From assembly GCA_011033025.1 (NCBI GenBank), contig WFMF01000315.1, positions 124,001-188,000 on the forward strand: a stretch of 64,000 nucleotides of DNA, given 5' to 3'. Below are positions 28,932-40,693 of this stretch, one piece after another; position 1 is the first letter of the stretch, and each line of letters opens with the position of its first letter. The position numbers and the translations under genes were made by a program. The notes beneath the pieces are model-generated. The model saw only the letters and a program-made list of their open reading frames with translations, did not search any database and was not told the DNA's origin. The DNA is from Beroe forskalii. Taxonomy: Eukaryota > Ctenophora > Nuda > Beroida > Beroidae.

Positions 28932-29100
28932 GGGCCCCATAGAGAACACAATCCAAGATATCCTGGGAGGCATCAGGTCGTGCTGTACGTATGTTGGAGC
29001 CGTGAAACTGAAGGAACTGCCTAAGAGAACAACCTTCGTACGGTGCACTAATCAGCTAAACGAGGTGTACGGCAATACTAGCATCAACAAAGCAGACTAG
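28932..29100 (+). CDS. GMP reductase, last exon
   Basis: After the acceptor CTACAG the frame reads [40 protein letters not shown] and QLNEVYG. Animal GMP reductase has [20 protein letters not shown], then VGAAKLKEL..RTTFIRV. GMP reductase converts GMP to IMP with NADPH. Only this exon was found; no upstream exon could be recognised in about 9 kb, so the gene has a long intron or this is an isolated fragment. The stop is TAG, and the last 30 bases including the stop are repeated directly after it. Confidence 0.85.
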
Positions 29101-29134
29101 TGGCGGTAATACCAGCATCAACAAAGCAGACTAG
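29071..29134 (+). repeat. Two-copy direct repeat of the GMP reductase C-terminus and stop
   Basis: GCATCAACAAAGCAGACTAG occurs at the coding end and again about 34 bases later, in the 3' UTR. Confidence 0.8.
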
Positions 29135-29504
29135 TGACTGCAGTGATTTGACATGATATGAGGAATGGTATCACTCTAGTGAAATGGTGCCAATCTATAT
29201 GTCAATCTATAATTAGTGTAAATATGGTGTCACTTTTGGCTACAATTTCGTTATTATGTCATGTATTCACTTTTAAAGGCTACGTTTTGGGTATTGGAAA
29301 TGGGTATCTTGATTAATTTGGTTGAATTTTAGACAGAAATGTTTTACTTAGATCTGTTAAAATTGAATTTTCAAAATTAAAAGTTCAAGTTATGACCAGA
29401 ACAGTGATTGTATAAAGTAGCTTGTGTGTTTAATAATTGTACAATTTTGCATCAAATTAATTTAGTTGCATAATATATTCGTGTTTGGAATTGGAGAGTT
29501 GGAG

Positions 29505-29515
29505 GCAAAATAATA
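29505..29515 (+). promoter_or_regulatory. Candidate polyadenylation signal of the GMP reductase exon
   Basis: AATAAA about 410 bases after the stop, in AT-rich DNA. Position-based inference only. Confidence 0.3.
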
Positions 29516-29519
29516 AACA

Positions 29520-30230
29520 ATGGCTATCATTTTTGAATATCATAATATTAAATTCTGACATCAATAACAATAATTTTCACCAGATTCTTTGCATGATTTT
29601 CAAATACTCAAATAAAGAAAAATATGCTCAGCATTAATGTAAGTGTTACAGAATAAAATAATCAAAAATGAGAGTTTTAAGTTACCAAGTATATATTTAA
29701 AACATAATCAAGAAATGTTTGCAGTCGAGAAATGTTTCTTGGACGCACCATTTTTAGAGTCAAATAGTCAGTTTCAAAAATTTTCACGCATTTTAGGGAA
29801 AATCATCAGTCAAGGGTCATTTCAGGTCAATCACATTTTCAGGGCGCAGTGATAATGTAAACATAAATGAAATGGAAACAAGTTTAAAACAATTTAACTT
29901 TTGCTACATGATCTATTGATGATTCTTTGAAGTCATATCAATCAATTATTGATAGCCGTTGATATCGATGAAGCTCAGCAAGCAAAATCCCATAATTGCG
30001 GCAATGGCATGCATGAATTTAATAAAAATTGTATACGAGTATAGGGAGGAAATTAAAAGTGTCAAAAACTTTCAATTTCTATTCATTACATTCACAAATC
30101 ATATCGAATCAACTATAATTAAACAGAAAAATGTGCTCCACTTTCTCGGAGATAAAGCAATAAAATGTGTGGAAATATAGATTAAAATTAGAAAGGTTCA
30201 AAAATATACCTACACATAACGTAATCATGT
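29520..30230. other. AT-rich intergenic region
   Basis: Nothing recognised. Confidence 0.4.
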
Positions 30231-30235
30231 AACCT

Positions 30236-31300
30236 TCACAAGTTAGTGTGCAGGTACTGGGTTGAATTGTTCTCCGTCGACCTTTCTCCACCGGAATTCG
30301 GCGATGTCGACTCTCCCCCATCCGTCAATTGAGAACTGCTGTAGTCCGGAGTACGCGAGGTAGACGTATGTGACTGGCACGACTTCGACCGAACCAAGCC
30401 GTCCGATGTCGGGTTTACAGGCGGCAAATCATCGTACTCAGGATGAGACACATGAGATTCTGCAGCATGGTGGCGAGACAATGAAGGAGATCTGTCCTCG
30501 TGGGAAAACTTGAGATTTCCCCCGTTTTCTTGGTTGCTGTACGGAGAAATATCCCGGGCTGGATACCGGGGAGGGGCCTGGTTGTCATGGCGATGCCGGG
30601 AATTCTTCTCGTCGCTATGGCAACTAGCAGCAGTAGGAGGTTCTCGGAATTGTAGCGTCCTAGACTTTACAGCCGGCGAACTCTGACACGATATGGGCGT
30701 TGAACTTTTGCAGTTTTTGGCACTTTTCTTAAAATCCGCAGCGTTCAAATCCTCCTCGACAGGGAAATGGTTTGGTGCTATGATGGAAGCAGCAGAAGAC
30801 GGTTCATCGTATTGCGGAGGCAGGTCATTGAGGGGAGGAGGAGGGGGAGGGTATTCCATACTGCTGGAATGTCTCACTCGATGCTTGTTATTCTTAGCGG
30901 AATCAGACGAATCCTCGAACCGGATATGGTTATTACTTTTCACAGAATCACTGGAATTCTTGACTCCATGATGATTGTTGTTATTTTCATGATCACCGTA
31001 CAGCGCACTGTCTCCTGAACTCCCATTGTAGCGGGAGGCACGGGATCTGGACTGTCTCTGATGGGAATCCTTCCCCTGAGTAGGCCGGGTCGAGTTGGTT
31101 GAATTTACTTTGTTCGAATTGGCGGACGGTTTTGCCGAGTTATTGGACGGTTTGTGTCGTATGAGCAACACGAGAACTCCCGAACATTTGGGGGCGTGGT
31201 TTGCGTCGGTACCGTTCTGTTTGGAGGTGGCTTTTGTTGCCATGGCGGAGGATTTGGCGGAAACTCGGCGTTTCTTGGTGAGACTAAGACGAGATGTTAC
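30236..31300 (-). CDS. Last exon of an unidentified disordered, proline-rich protein
   Basis: Open from the acceptor TCCCTATAG at 31301 to a TAA stop, 354 residues. A basic start (LTKKRRVSAKSSAMATK) is followed by a Ser/Asn/His-rich disordered region. YPPPPPPLNDLPPQYDEP carries a proline run and a PPxY motif, which in known proteins bind SH3/EVH1 and WW domains. No transmembrane segment or folded domain was seen. The phase agrees with the upstream exon 31992-31900. Met at 31243 could also be an alternative start. Function unknown. It resembles a C-terminal tail of a signalling or adhesion protein. Confidence 0.65.
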   Translation of the reverse strand, partial: VTSRLSLTKKRRVSAKSSAMATKATSKQNGTDANHAPKCSGVLVLLIRHKPSNNSAKPSANSNKVNSTNSTRPTQGKDSHQRQSRSRASRYNGSSGDSALYGDHENNNNHHGVKNSSDSVKSNNHIRFEDSSDSAKNNKHRVRHSSSMEYPPPPPPLNDLPPQYDEPSSAASIIAPNHFPVEEDLNAADFKKSAKNCKSSTPISCQSSPAVKSRTLQFREPPTAASCHSDEKNSRHRHDNQAPPRYPARDISPYSNQENGGNLKFSHEDRSPSLSRHHAAESHVSHPEYDDLPPVNPTSDGLVRSKSCQSHTSTSRTPDYSSSQLTDGGESTSPNSGGERSTENNSTQYLHTNL

Positions 31301-31899
31301 CTATAGGGAGTACACGGGGGGATTTAGGGTGAGGAGGGTCACAAGGGTAACAAACTATAGACGGATGATTTGCGGCAGACTGGAGGAGCACCGAATTTCA
31401 AAAAGTGGAAACAGAAGTGGAATCGCTATCTCAGTCTTATAATCCAACCATAACCCTAACCATCGTGGCTAACCCTTATCCTTACCATAAAAAGTTAGGT
31501 TTAGGTCGGTAGTTAGGGTTATGGTTAGGGTTTTGGATAGGAATAGTGCTTTCATTTCTGCTTCCACTTTTTAACAATCGATGTTATTCCATTCTGCCTG
31601 ATTTTCTTTTAAACTAAGAAAGCAGGCAGACGACCTCTGTCTGACAAATCCTGGCTAGTGCTATGTTCAAATTTCTTTATTTGGTCAGAAGTTTTTTTGG
31701 GTTGCCCATCAAAAGAAGAGTTTTAGTAAGAACGAGCATCTAGTAAAGCTGCTGTTCTAGTGTTCTTCTGTTATGACCAGTACTGAGTACGAACGGAAGT
31801 AAGGAATTAAAGGGCGTTATACAACTTTGCAGCCTTTCTAAAGGTACGTAAGGTACGTGTACACCTCTATAGATAAGACATTAACCCAACACACCTTAC

Positions 31900-31992
31900 C
31901 TTGTAATCTCCAGTCAGTATAGGTAGTTTGTTCGTCTCCGCAACACACACATCGTCCTTATTCTTATCCTTCTTATCGGGCTTGTACCAAAC
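31900..31992 (-). CDS. Upstream exon of the same unidentified gene
   Basis: 31 codons, acceptor CCATAG, donor AAG|GTAAGG, phase 0 both ends. Reads VWYKPDKKDKNKDDVCVAET, then NKLPILTGDYK. Joined to the next exon it gives GDYKVTSRLSL, which loosely recalls an Ig-fold F/G strand. That resemblance is weak. Confidence 0.55.
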
Positions 31993-32104
31993 CTATGGGA
32001 GGAGAATTCATTGTCCATTGATTCCAACTTATTAGCTTGAAATTCTATCATCCATGATTAACATGAAATAGAGTTTATGATGTACGATTAACAAACGAAT
32101 GGGA

Positions 32105-32170
32105 GTGTTATATCGAAAATTATCACACGAGGCGTCAGCCGGGTTTGACAATTTTCGATATAACACGATC
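32105..32170. repeat. Short hairpin, GTTATATCGAAAATT / AATTTTCGATATAAC
   Basis: 15-base perfect arms around about 30 bases. A related GTGATATATCGATAATTATC lies near 32349. Confidence 0.75.
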
Positions 32171-32879
32171 CATGAGTTTGTTAATTGTATTATTACCCGA
32201 CAAAACAGTGCTCCCTACCACTCGGGTCTGACGACCCTCGTCTGAATTCAACGTTTTTAAAGATTTTCGAGTGCCCCTTATAAAATAAACAATTTATTTA
32301 ACGATATTCTGCTCTATTATTCCGCCACTGTTCAGTAGTCCTATAAAGGAGTGATATATCGATAATTATCACACTGGAGTTTGAGCCACGGGAGGGTAAT
32401 GATGGATTCTTCGACAGCTCATTAATTTAGAAATCATAATAATTTAGGAAAGTTCGAGCATATGTGGCAGAGCCTGTTCAGCTTTTAAAAAGTTCCGTTT
32501 TTGACAACTGACGGCCTCATTAAGGGATATATTCATATATCTGCCCCAGGCTGTAACCCCCCGTGAACTAAATCCTCCCAAAGATGTTAGAACGGCTTTC
32601 GGTAGTCCATAGAGCATAGTTTGAAGTCGCTATGTCAATCAATTCGGAAGATAATTGCAAAAGAATACCATTTTCATCACTTTCAAAATGATACGGGGGT
32701 AAAGTAGTATTAGAGCCTAAAATAAGCATTTATGGCAAATATTCATACTTTTGTAGTACTTTGGGGACGAAATTCAAAAAATAATGCCTTAATTTGTTAT
32801 TATAAACAAAGCTATAGATTATTATCATCTACAATGCTATCAGCAAAGTTTATAATAGTTGCTTCTGCTTCGACTACAG

Positions 32880-33590
32880 TAGATAATGGTTGCTGGTGGG
32901 GGCTAGTGGTTATCCAAAATCCCCTGACAGAATTGGACTTTTGGAACACTCTGTGTATAAGTGCATCATTATTTGGTTTTAGTAAACACCCTGGAATGCA
33001 GTCACATGGGAAAAACAGTTACCATCCTTATTTTTGGTATTTGTGGCCAATTATAGACAAAAAAGTCCATATTTAGCCCAAAAATGGGGTTTTTAAGGGG
33101 CTGTACATCGTGAAAATTGCCAAAGTTCAAAATTTTGAAAGCTGTATTTTCTTAGTAGGATTAGACTTTACTGACCTGCAAACTTTCACGAGTTAACTAG
33201 TAAGTTTACAACTGGGAGGACCCCCCCCTGAGACACTGATCAAAATTCAGAAAATCCCCTGCCACAATTGCACTTTGGGAAGACTCTGTGTATAAATGCA
33301 TCATTATTTGGTTTCAATACACACTTTGGAATGCAGTCACATGGGATAAACAGTTACCACCCTTATTTTTGATATTTGTGGCCAATTATGGACAAAGAAG
33401 TCCATATTTAGCCCAAAAATGGGGTTTTTAAGAGGCTGTAAATCGTGAAAATGGCCAAAGTTCAAAATTTTGAAAGCTGTATTTTCTTAGTTGGATTAGA
33501 CTTCACTGACCTGCAAACTTTCACGAGTTAACCAGTAAGGTTATCAGTGTGAGGACCCCCTCGAGTCACTGATCAAAATTCAGCCCTCCG
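32880..33590 (+). repeat. Satellite-like repeat of about 330 bp, block 2
   Basis: Two diverged units of the family at 27635-28425, sharing TGTGGCCAATTAT, GGCTGTA(A/C)ATCGTGAAAA and ACGAGTTAAC. Same orientation. Confidence 0.8.
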
Positions 33591-33594
33591 GTAT

Positions 33595-33810
33595 TATAAG
33601 CCGTGTAAATTGTGTAATAACACAGCACATCGTTAATTCATTATTTAACAAACATAAAATCAAATCACTAGCGATCCAGATTTAATAAATTATCTTTAAA
33701 TGGGGGTAAGCTAATGTTATTGAGGGAAATATGTGGAGTGATTACCAAGGATTAGATATTCGTGACTCAATGGATGTCATGTGGTGACGCATTGATTGAT
33801 TAAGAGCCCC
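33595..33810 (+). repeat. Direct repeat of about 215 bp, copy 1
   Basis: Matches 34968-35180 over most of its length (TGTGTAATAACACAGCACAT, AATCACTAGCGATCCAGATT, GTGACTCAATGGATG). The two copies flank about 1.2 kb in LTR-like arrangement, but no retroelement coding was seen. Confidence 0.75.
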
Positions 33811-33849
33811 CAGGGATTGCCTCTTTTATGAGCAGTAACAAAAAGTTAT

Positions 33850-34087
33850 TCAACAATAAACAGACATCGATGTATCTATAAGGCTTTTCTGAAAGTACTG
33901 CGAGGATAATTTAAATCCTGAGCACAAATAACGGTAAGACAAAAGCCATAATTGATCAGTCTTCGTCATGGGCCTCTCTCGGCTTGAGCATACAGCCCCT
34001 TGCTTAATGAAGAAGACTGCATGCTCAGTCCTCGTCTTCTTGAGCTCCTCCACCAGTTTCCTGTGTGCTTTCCACTTCTCTAGAGTC
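33850..34087 (-). CDS. Possible terminal exon, coiled-coil-like
   Basis: From acceptor CTGGGCAG the frame reads TLEKWKAHRKLVEELKKTRT, then EHAVFFIKQGAVC, to a stop at 33850. A charged helical start with no family match. It lies between the 215-bp direct repeats. Not linked with confidence to any neighbour. Confidence 0.3.
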
Positions 34088-34138
34088 CTGCCCAGACTTT
34101 ATATTTTCATACGAAATCCCAAGGTTGTTAAATACGTA

Positions 34139-34215
34139 TTTTTAAAAGTATTTTAAAAGTATTTTAAAAGTATTTTAAAAGTATTTTAAAAGTATTTTAA
34201 AAGTATTTCTAAAGT
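34139..34215 (+). repeat. 11-bp microsatellite (AGTATTTTAAA)
   Basis: About seven tandem units. A 16-bp triplet, ACTCAGTAAAATGCT, follows near 34480-34525. Confidence 0.85.
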
Positions 34216-34219
34216 ATTT

Positions 34220-35700
34220 TTAAAAGTTTTCCTGAAAACTGCCGTATTTTTTGGGAGTGCAATAGTCAGTCAAAATGCATCGTAAAACTTTTATGATTAA
34301 CTTTCCATGATATCAAACTTCAATTCGGTAGCACGCTGCGCGCGTACTTTTTCACGTATTTAACAACCCCTATTCAGACCTCTTGTTGCCATTTTTGTCA
34401 CGTAATTTTAAAAAAATTCGCGTATTTTTCTCCAGGAGCCAATACGCGTACTTTCTGTACGATTTTTGCACCTATTTAAAAACTCAGTAAAATGCTACTC
34501 AGTAAAATGCTACTCAGTAAAATGCTACGGATAAGACTTCACAAAATGAGACCTGTGACCAATTGTTGAATTCCACTTCCATTGATCTCAATGTTCAATC
34601 CCTCCTTTGTCTCTAAACTGTGATGCTCAGAATTCCGGAGTTCTGGGTGGCCAAGCCTTGCAGTTGTAAGCTGTGAGGGGTACGGTGGGCCCAAACCTCT
34701 CTGTTCTCTCTCGTCGCCTGCTGATGGAAAATCTCATCGCAGTTGACAAGGGGGACCGTGCATCTACAAGCTTACAAGGTAACCGCTGATGATTCGCAGT
34801 TTAGTTTCTTCCCTCTTCACTCTGATCCTTGGATAATAATATCGATATGTTTGTTTTATGTTTGTCATATACCCTTACACCAGACACCTATATAGATGAG
34901 ACTTTGGATTGGGAGCTTTGGAAGTGAAAAAATTAAATTTTACCTTCAAATAATTTTATTATATTATACGCCGTGTAAGTTGTGTAATAACACAGCACAT
35001 CGTCAATTCATAATCTAACAAACATAAAATCAAATCACTAGCGATCCAGATTTAACAAATTATCATTGAATGGGATTAATTAGCTAATGTTATTGAGGGA
35101 AATGCGTGAATTTGCAGCAATTATCAAGGATTTTGCATTAGACATCCGTGACTCAATGGATGCCATGTGGTGACGCCCAGATTTAATTTTTTCATATAAA
35201 ATCCTACGGATAAGACTTCAAGTTAAAGTTCACAATATGAGACCAGTGAACATTTCTTGAATGTCATGGCTTCGTGTGATCTTTTCGGTTAGTGATGTTC
35301 CACTTTTGCACCCCAATTTGCAGCCTCCTTGCAACCTTATGTTAGGTAAATGTCTCCTTTCTGCCCTTTTCAGCACAATTCCAGATCTATTTTCAAAAAA
35401 ATATTAAGACAGTACATTATCGCTAGTTTGTTCAACTTTTGATAAGTTTTGAGGGTTTTGATCATTACAACCACTTTCATTCACAAATGTACCCTACTGT
35501 AATAAACCAGTATTTTCATTTTTCAATATGTTGAAGTTTGTTTCCGTTAAACTGTTAAAGTTTCTCCTGGAAAGATGCTATCAGAAAGAAAGGGGACAAA
35601 AAGGTCACTTGTGGAAAAACTAGACTTAAAGGGACCCCTTTTGTTCCCTTTGTCCACACTGATTTCAGAATATCACGCCCTGAGCGAGTACTACCCGTGA
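34220..35700. other. Intergenic region with second 215-bp direct repeat
   Basis: 34968-35180 is copy 2 of the direct repeat. ACGGATAAGACTTCA near 34528 recurs near 35213. A short phase-0 open stretch at 34750-34785 between CGCAG and AAG|GTAACC (reads LTRGTVHLQAYK) could be an exon but has no family match. Confidence 0.4.
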
Positions 35701-35768
35701 TTAGTGATTACTAACAATCCCCCCTCCTGAATGATTAGTGATTACTAACAATCCTCCCTCCTGAAGGA
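35701..35768 (+). repeat. Two-unit counterpart of the TACTAAC array, upstream of peptide copy B
   Basis: Two units of TTAGTGATTACTAACAATCC, C run and TCCTGAA(G) before the peptide ATG. The same element has about 44 units in the inverted copy at 10224-11695. Confidence 0.85.
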
Positions 35769-35993
35769 ATGATGAAGTTCGCTATCCTGCTCCTGCTCAT
35801 CTCAGCAGTCTCTGGAGCCTGCTTGCTGGAGAAGGTGGATGATGATGTGGAGGCGATATACTTCAAGTTGAAGGGAGCTGAAGAAGGCAGCGTAGTTAAG
35901 AGGAGTGGCTGCAGTCCTGGGGCTGCAGCAAGGTGTTCCAGAGTTGGAATGATGTGTAACATGTGGGGTGGTGGCTATTCCTGCGTCTGGTAA
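35769..35993 (+). CDS. Secreted four-cysteine prepropeptide, copy B
   Basis: 74 residues, differing from copy A (9999-10223, minus) by Val to Ile in the signal peptide. Same Lys-Arg cleavage site and the same C-x7-C-x6-C-x8-C frame. The near-identity and open frame of both copies suggest a recent duplication or purifying selection. Function unknown. Confidence 0.7.
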   Translation: MMKFAILLLLISAVSGACLLEKVDDDVEAIYFKLKGAEEGSVVKRSGCSPGAAARCSRVGMMCNMWGGGYSCVW

Positions 35994-36273
35994 CCAGAGT
36001 TGGAATGATGTGTAACATGTGGGGTGGTGGCTACTCCTGCGTCTGGTAACCAGAGTGGGAATGATGTGTAACATGTGGGGTGGTGGCTACTCCTGCGTCT
36101 GGTAACCAGAGTGGGAATGATGTGTAACATGTGGGGTGGTGGCTATTCCTGCGTCTGGTAACCAGAGTGGGAATGATGTGTAACATGTGGGGTGGTGGCT
36201 ACTCTTGCGTCTGGTAACCAGAGTTGGAATGATGTGTAACATGTGGGGTGGTGGCTACTCTTGCGTCTGGTAA
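35947..36273 (+). repeat. 56-bp tandem repeat over the 3' end of the peptide gene, copy B (6 units)
   Basis: Each unit repeats the codons around the last two cysteines, the stop codon and CCAGAGTTGGAATGATGTG. Two units in copy A. Confidence 0.9.
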
Positions 36274-36377
36274 ACACTTCATCGGACAGCAGTCGCCGAC
36301 TCTCAGTGGATAAAACAACTATACCGTGACTTTTGTTAATGCAAAATTGCTCGACAAAATTCCATAATATTAGTAAG

Positions 36378-39300
36378 GGAATTATATTGTTATATGTAGG
36401 GTATCTGCAAAAAAATTCCTTACTAAGGTTTTAGTGGCTCAATTGACTCTAATAGGTGTCCAGAGCCACCAAAAAAATTTATTCAAATTTTCGATGCCCG
36501 GAACCCTCTGGTTGGCCACGCCCTTTTTTGACCGTGGGAATTTTCAAGAAAAATTGTTAAAAATTTTTTCAAAAGCAACTAGGGCATGATTATGCTCTAA
36601 TGTTCCAATGTTTTTTCAGCATGGGAGAAATCGTTTAAAACCAAAATCTAGGTCCTACAACCAATATTTTGGCCATTATGGGCCACGCCCACTTCTTGTC
36701 ATCAAAATTATGGCCGAAAATCGTAAGTTTTCATATGATATAAACTAGGACATGATTATACTCGAATCCTAGGTTTTTTGGCACGAGAAATCGATTAAAG
36801 CAATTTTCTAACCGCTAAAACTAATATTTTGGGCATTTCGGACCACGCCCACTTTTGGGCATCAATATTATGGCCGAAAATCTGAAGTTATTATACGTCA
36901 TCAATTAGGGCATGATTATACTCGAATCCTAGGTATTTTGGCACGAGAAATCGATTAAAGCAATTGTCATAACGCTTACACCAATATTTTGGGCATTTTG
37001 GACCACGCCCACTTTTTGGCATCAATATTATGGCCGAAAATCTGAAGTTATTAATTTATTATATATGTCCAACTAGTTACTAGGGCATGATTATACTCGA
37101 ATCCTAGGTATTTTGGCACGAGAAATCGATTGAAGCAATTGTCAAAACGCTTACACCAATATTTTGGGCATTTTGGACCACGCCCACTTTTTCACATCAA
37201 TGTTATGGCTGAAAATCTGAAGTTATTATATGTATTCAATACTAGGGCATGATTATACTCAACTTCTAGGTTAAGCGGGGAATCTAAACGCTGAGTTCAA
37301 TATTTTGGGAATTCGCATATAGGACCATATTTACATATTCATACTCTAAGTCTAAACATTTGTTTTCTGGCATGCGAAATAGATTAAGATATATAAACAC
37401 TTTAATATTAAAATATTTGAACATAACTTTAGTTATGATACGCTCACATTTGTCACGAAGCTGTTGGCCATGGTCGTGCAGTTGACAACAAGTCGACTTC
37501 TAGGAGTATGTAGATATAGAACTTCTTCAATGGTGGCAGGGACTCTGTGCTGTTGGATACTCATTCACAGTAGCTTATCAGCCCTTTTGAGGGATAGGCA
37601 GTCCACAGTCTCCAGAGGTGAAATTCGGCATGACTTATGAGAGGAGATTTATCTTACTTCAAGTTAAGCACCTTCTTGGGAGTTTTCTACAATGTTCATG
37701 CAAAGATGGAACCATCAAGTCATTGCACCGTAGATTTTGCTGGAGGCTCATGGCAATTGTAGCAGCCATCTTCTTCATAATATCAAAGCTGAATTTTAGA
37801 ATCAGAAATACATAACGATCTGAAGGGTGGAGGAGAAAGCTGTATAGGACCTCACGTGTATTTAGTTATACAGTATACATAGCTACGCCAACTAGACGGT
37901 ACTTAGCGTGGTATGTAGTGTCATAAATGGTAACATATCTAGACAAATCATTAATAGCTTACTGGCCATCTCTACTTACGAGGTCCTCGTGTCAATCAAA
38001 AGCATTTGTGCAATGCGCACGATCTGTCATAGTAAATATACGGCTATAATCTAAGGTATAATGACATTCGTCGCAATAGAAATGGCCTGTCGTACAGGCA
38101 TATAGCAATAGCCTATAGTACAGGCCCTGTTCGGAGTCCCTCAAGTTCGATTTCTTGACCCTTGTTGACATGTCGCACAGCAAGGATCTCCACTGAGCTC
38201 ACCGGGTTAGGCTCATAGCCATGTGTCCATTACTACTACGACGAAAGTTGTCTTTATATCCACTGCGAATCCTATAGCAATAGCGAAGTTCATTACATGT
38301 CGCACAGCAAGGATCTCCACTGAGCTCACCGGGTTAGACTCATAGCCATGTGTCCATTACTACTACGACGAAAGTTGTCTTTATCCACTGCGAATCCTCT
38401 TACAGGGCGGAAATGTTGCCTTGGGTTGGACAAGCGTTAAGAAATTGTTTAAATTAGCAACAACTATAGCCATATATAATATTCAATCGAAATACCCAAA
38501 CTCAGGCCAGGACAAGACTAAGGAGTCGGCCTTGATCTAGGATTCAAGCATAACCTAGGATTCGAGTATAAACTCGGATTCCAGTATAGCCTGGGATTCG
38601 AGTATAATCGCCCTTATACAGCCCTAGTTGAAGCGTTTTGACAATTGCTTTAATCGATTTCTGCCAAAAAACCTAAGATTCGAGTATAATGCCTTAGTTG
38701 GACTTATATGATATATAATAAGGAATAACTTCAGATTTTCAGCCATAATATTGATGTGAAAAATCGGGGCTGGTCCAAAATACATGGAATATTGGTGATA
38801 GCCTTTTGGCAATTGCTTCAATCGATTCCTCGTGCCAAAAAAACCTAGGATTCGAGTATGCGCATGCCCTAGTTGGACATATATAATAACTTCAGATTTT
38901 CGGCCATAATATTGATGCAAAAAAGTGGGCGTGGTCCAAAATGCCCAAAATATTGGTGTAAGCGTTTTGACAATTGCTTTAATCGATTTCTCGTGTCAAA
39001 AAACCTAGGATTCGAGTATAATGATGACCTAATTGAAGACGTATAATTACTTCAGATTTTCGGCCATAATATTGATGCTCAAAAGTGGGCGTGGTCCGAA
39101 ATGCCCAAAATATTTTTTTTAGCGTTTAGAAAATGGCTTTAATCGATTTCTCGTGCCAAAAAACCTAGGATTCGAGTATAATCATGTCCTAGTTTATATC
39201 ATATGAAAACTTACGATTTTCGGCCATAATATTGATGCCAAAAAGTGGGCGTGGTCCAAAATGCCCAAAATATTGTTGTAAGCGTTTTGACAATTGCTTT

Positions 39301-39867
39301 AATCGATTTCTCGTGTCAAAAAACCTAGGATTCGAGTATAATGATGACCTAATTGAAGACGTATAATTACTTCAGATTTTCGGCCATAATATTGATGCTC
39401 AAAAGTGGGCGTGGTCCGAAATGCCCAAAATATTTGTTTTAGCGTTTAGAAAATAGCTTTAATCGATTTCTCGTGCCAAAAAACCTAGGATTCGAGTATA
39501 ATCATGTCCTAGTTTATATCATATGAAAACTTACGATTTTCGGCCATAATTTTGATGACAATAAGTGGGCGTGGCCCATAATGACCAAAATATTGGTTCT
39601 AGGACCTAGATTTTGGTTTTAAACGATTTCTCGTGCCGAAAAACATTGGGTTAGAGCATAATCATGCCCTAGTTGCTTTTGAATAAATTTTAAATAATTT
39701 TTCTTCAAAATTCCCACGGTCAAAAAAGGGCGTGGCCAACCAGAGGGTTCCGGGCATCGAAAATTTGAATAAATTTTTTTTGGTGGCTCTAGACACCTAT
39801 TAGAGTCCATTGAGCCACTAAAACCTTAGTAAGGAATTTTTTCGCAGGCATTCCACATGATTCCCTT
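36378..39867. mobile_element. Foldback-type element, copy 1 (about 3.5 kb)
   Basis: Ends AGTAAGGGAAT / ATTCCCTTACT. About 1 kb at each end consists of tandem units of about 155 bp in opposite orientation in the two halves, sharing ACTCGAATCCTAGGTTTTTT, GAGAAATCGATTAAAGCAAT, GGACCACGCCCACTTTTTGG and ATTATGGCCGAAAATCTGAA. A unique centre (about 37420-38450) has no transposase. The left inverted arm (9852) has the empty site, and flanks repeat AATATT. Copy 2 at 45889-48949 is in the opposite orientation. Confidence 0.85.
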
Positions 39868-40288
39868 ACTAATATTGCTTATCATTTACAATTAGTGTTA
39901 TATCGAGTGTTTAATGAATTCCAATCTGAGAATTTACAAGCAAAGTGATTTCTTTCAAGGGACTTAAATTCATTCCAAAAATTGCAACTACAGATTTCAA
40001 AAACACAGCTTGAAACTTGCAGTACGATCCCCATACTACATAAAGTGTAAGTTACATTTAAGCCACGTGACTTTTAAAAAACTATGATGCCAAGTCATTA
40101 CTCATTGCCATATATCATCAAAAGTCAGCTGGCTACGTCATCTTGGTGGGGGGGGGGGAGGGGCGAGGAAGCGGAATAGTAGGCCGGGCCTCGGCTTTTT
40201 GGTTTATTTTGTGTTTTTTGGGTTAAGCTTTTTGGAAATTTTTCGAGTATCGTCACGGTTTCAAAAGACCCCCTAACAATTCACCAAC

Positions 40289-40428
40289 CTGAATTTTAAT
40301 AGATTTGTTGTAAGGGTTCTTGACATGAAAGGTTGCGGAAGTGTTCCAGATGGGGTTGAAGCCTTGCCGAACAGGGAGTTTACACTTGTCCTTCCCGCAA
40401 AGGACCACACAATACACCTCAGGGTTCC
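40289..40428 (-). pseudogene. Inverted partial copy of the calpain C2 core exon
   Basis: Same 140-bp exon as 9301-9440 with intact frame and splice sites. Without upstream protease exons it is likely a non-functional fragment, although nothing in the exon itself is broken. Confidence 0.75.
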
Positions 40429-40693
40429 CTGGAAGACGGAAACATGTTTATTACTATTAGTGGTAAACTTCAGTCTCGCAAACAACATCAGATTCATGTC
40501 CATCTAGTTTTTCTGGTGCAAAGTGATTTGCCTCAACTAACCCAATGAAGGCGATGTAGATGTCTCAATTTTTGGGGACAGCCTCTAAAATTTAGACAAG
40601 ACCGCCATTTGTACAATTGTACGTGGGTAATGCTATCTTATAAAAGTATAAAGTATAAAGCGTACATGACAAATAATATTTTGTACGTTATAC

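Noticed and set aside
30693..31442. Plus-strand open frames opposite the proline-rich exon
   Set aside because: Antisense shadows of the longer minus-strand frame, which has a matching splice acceptor.
33595..35180. LTR retrotransposon
   Set aside because: The 215-bp direct repeats lack TG..CA ends, primer-binding site and any gag/pol similarity between them.
37400..37815. 65-residue open frame conserved in both foldback elements (and the longer one at 47400-47708)
   Set aside because: Conserved only because the element is duplicated. No transposase motif or family resemblance; kept as part of the mobile element.
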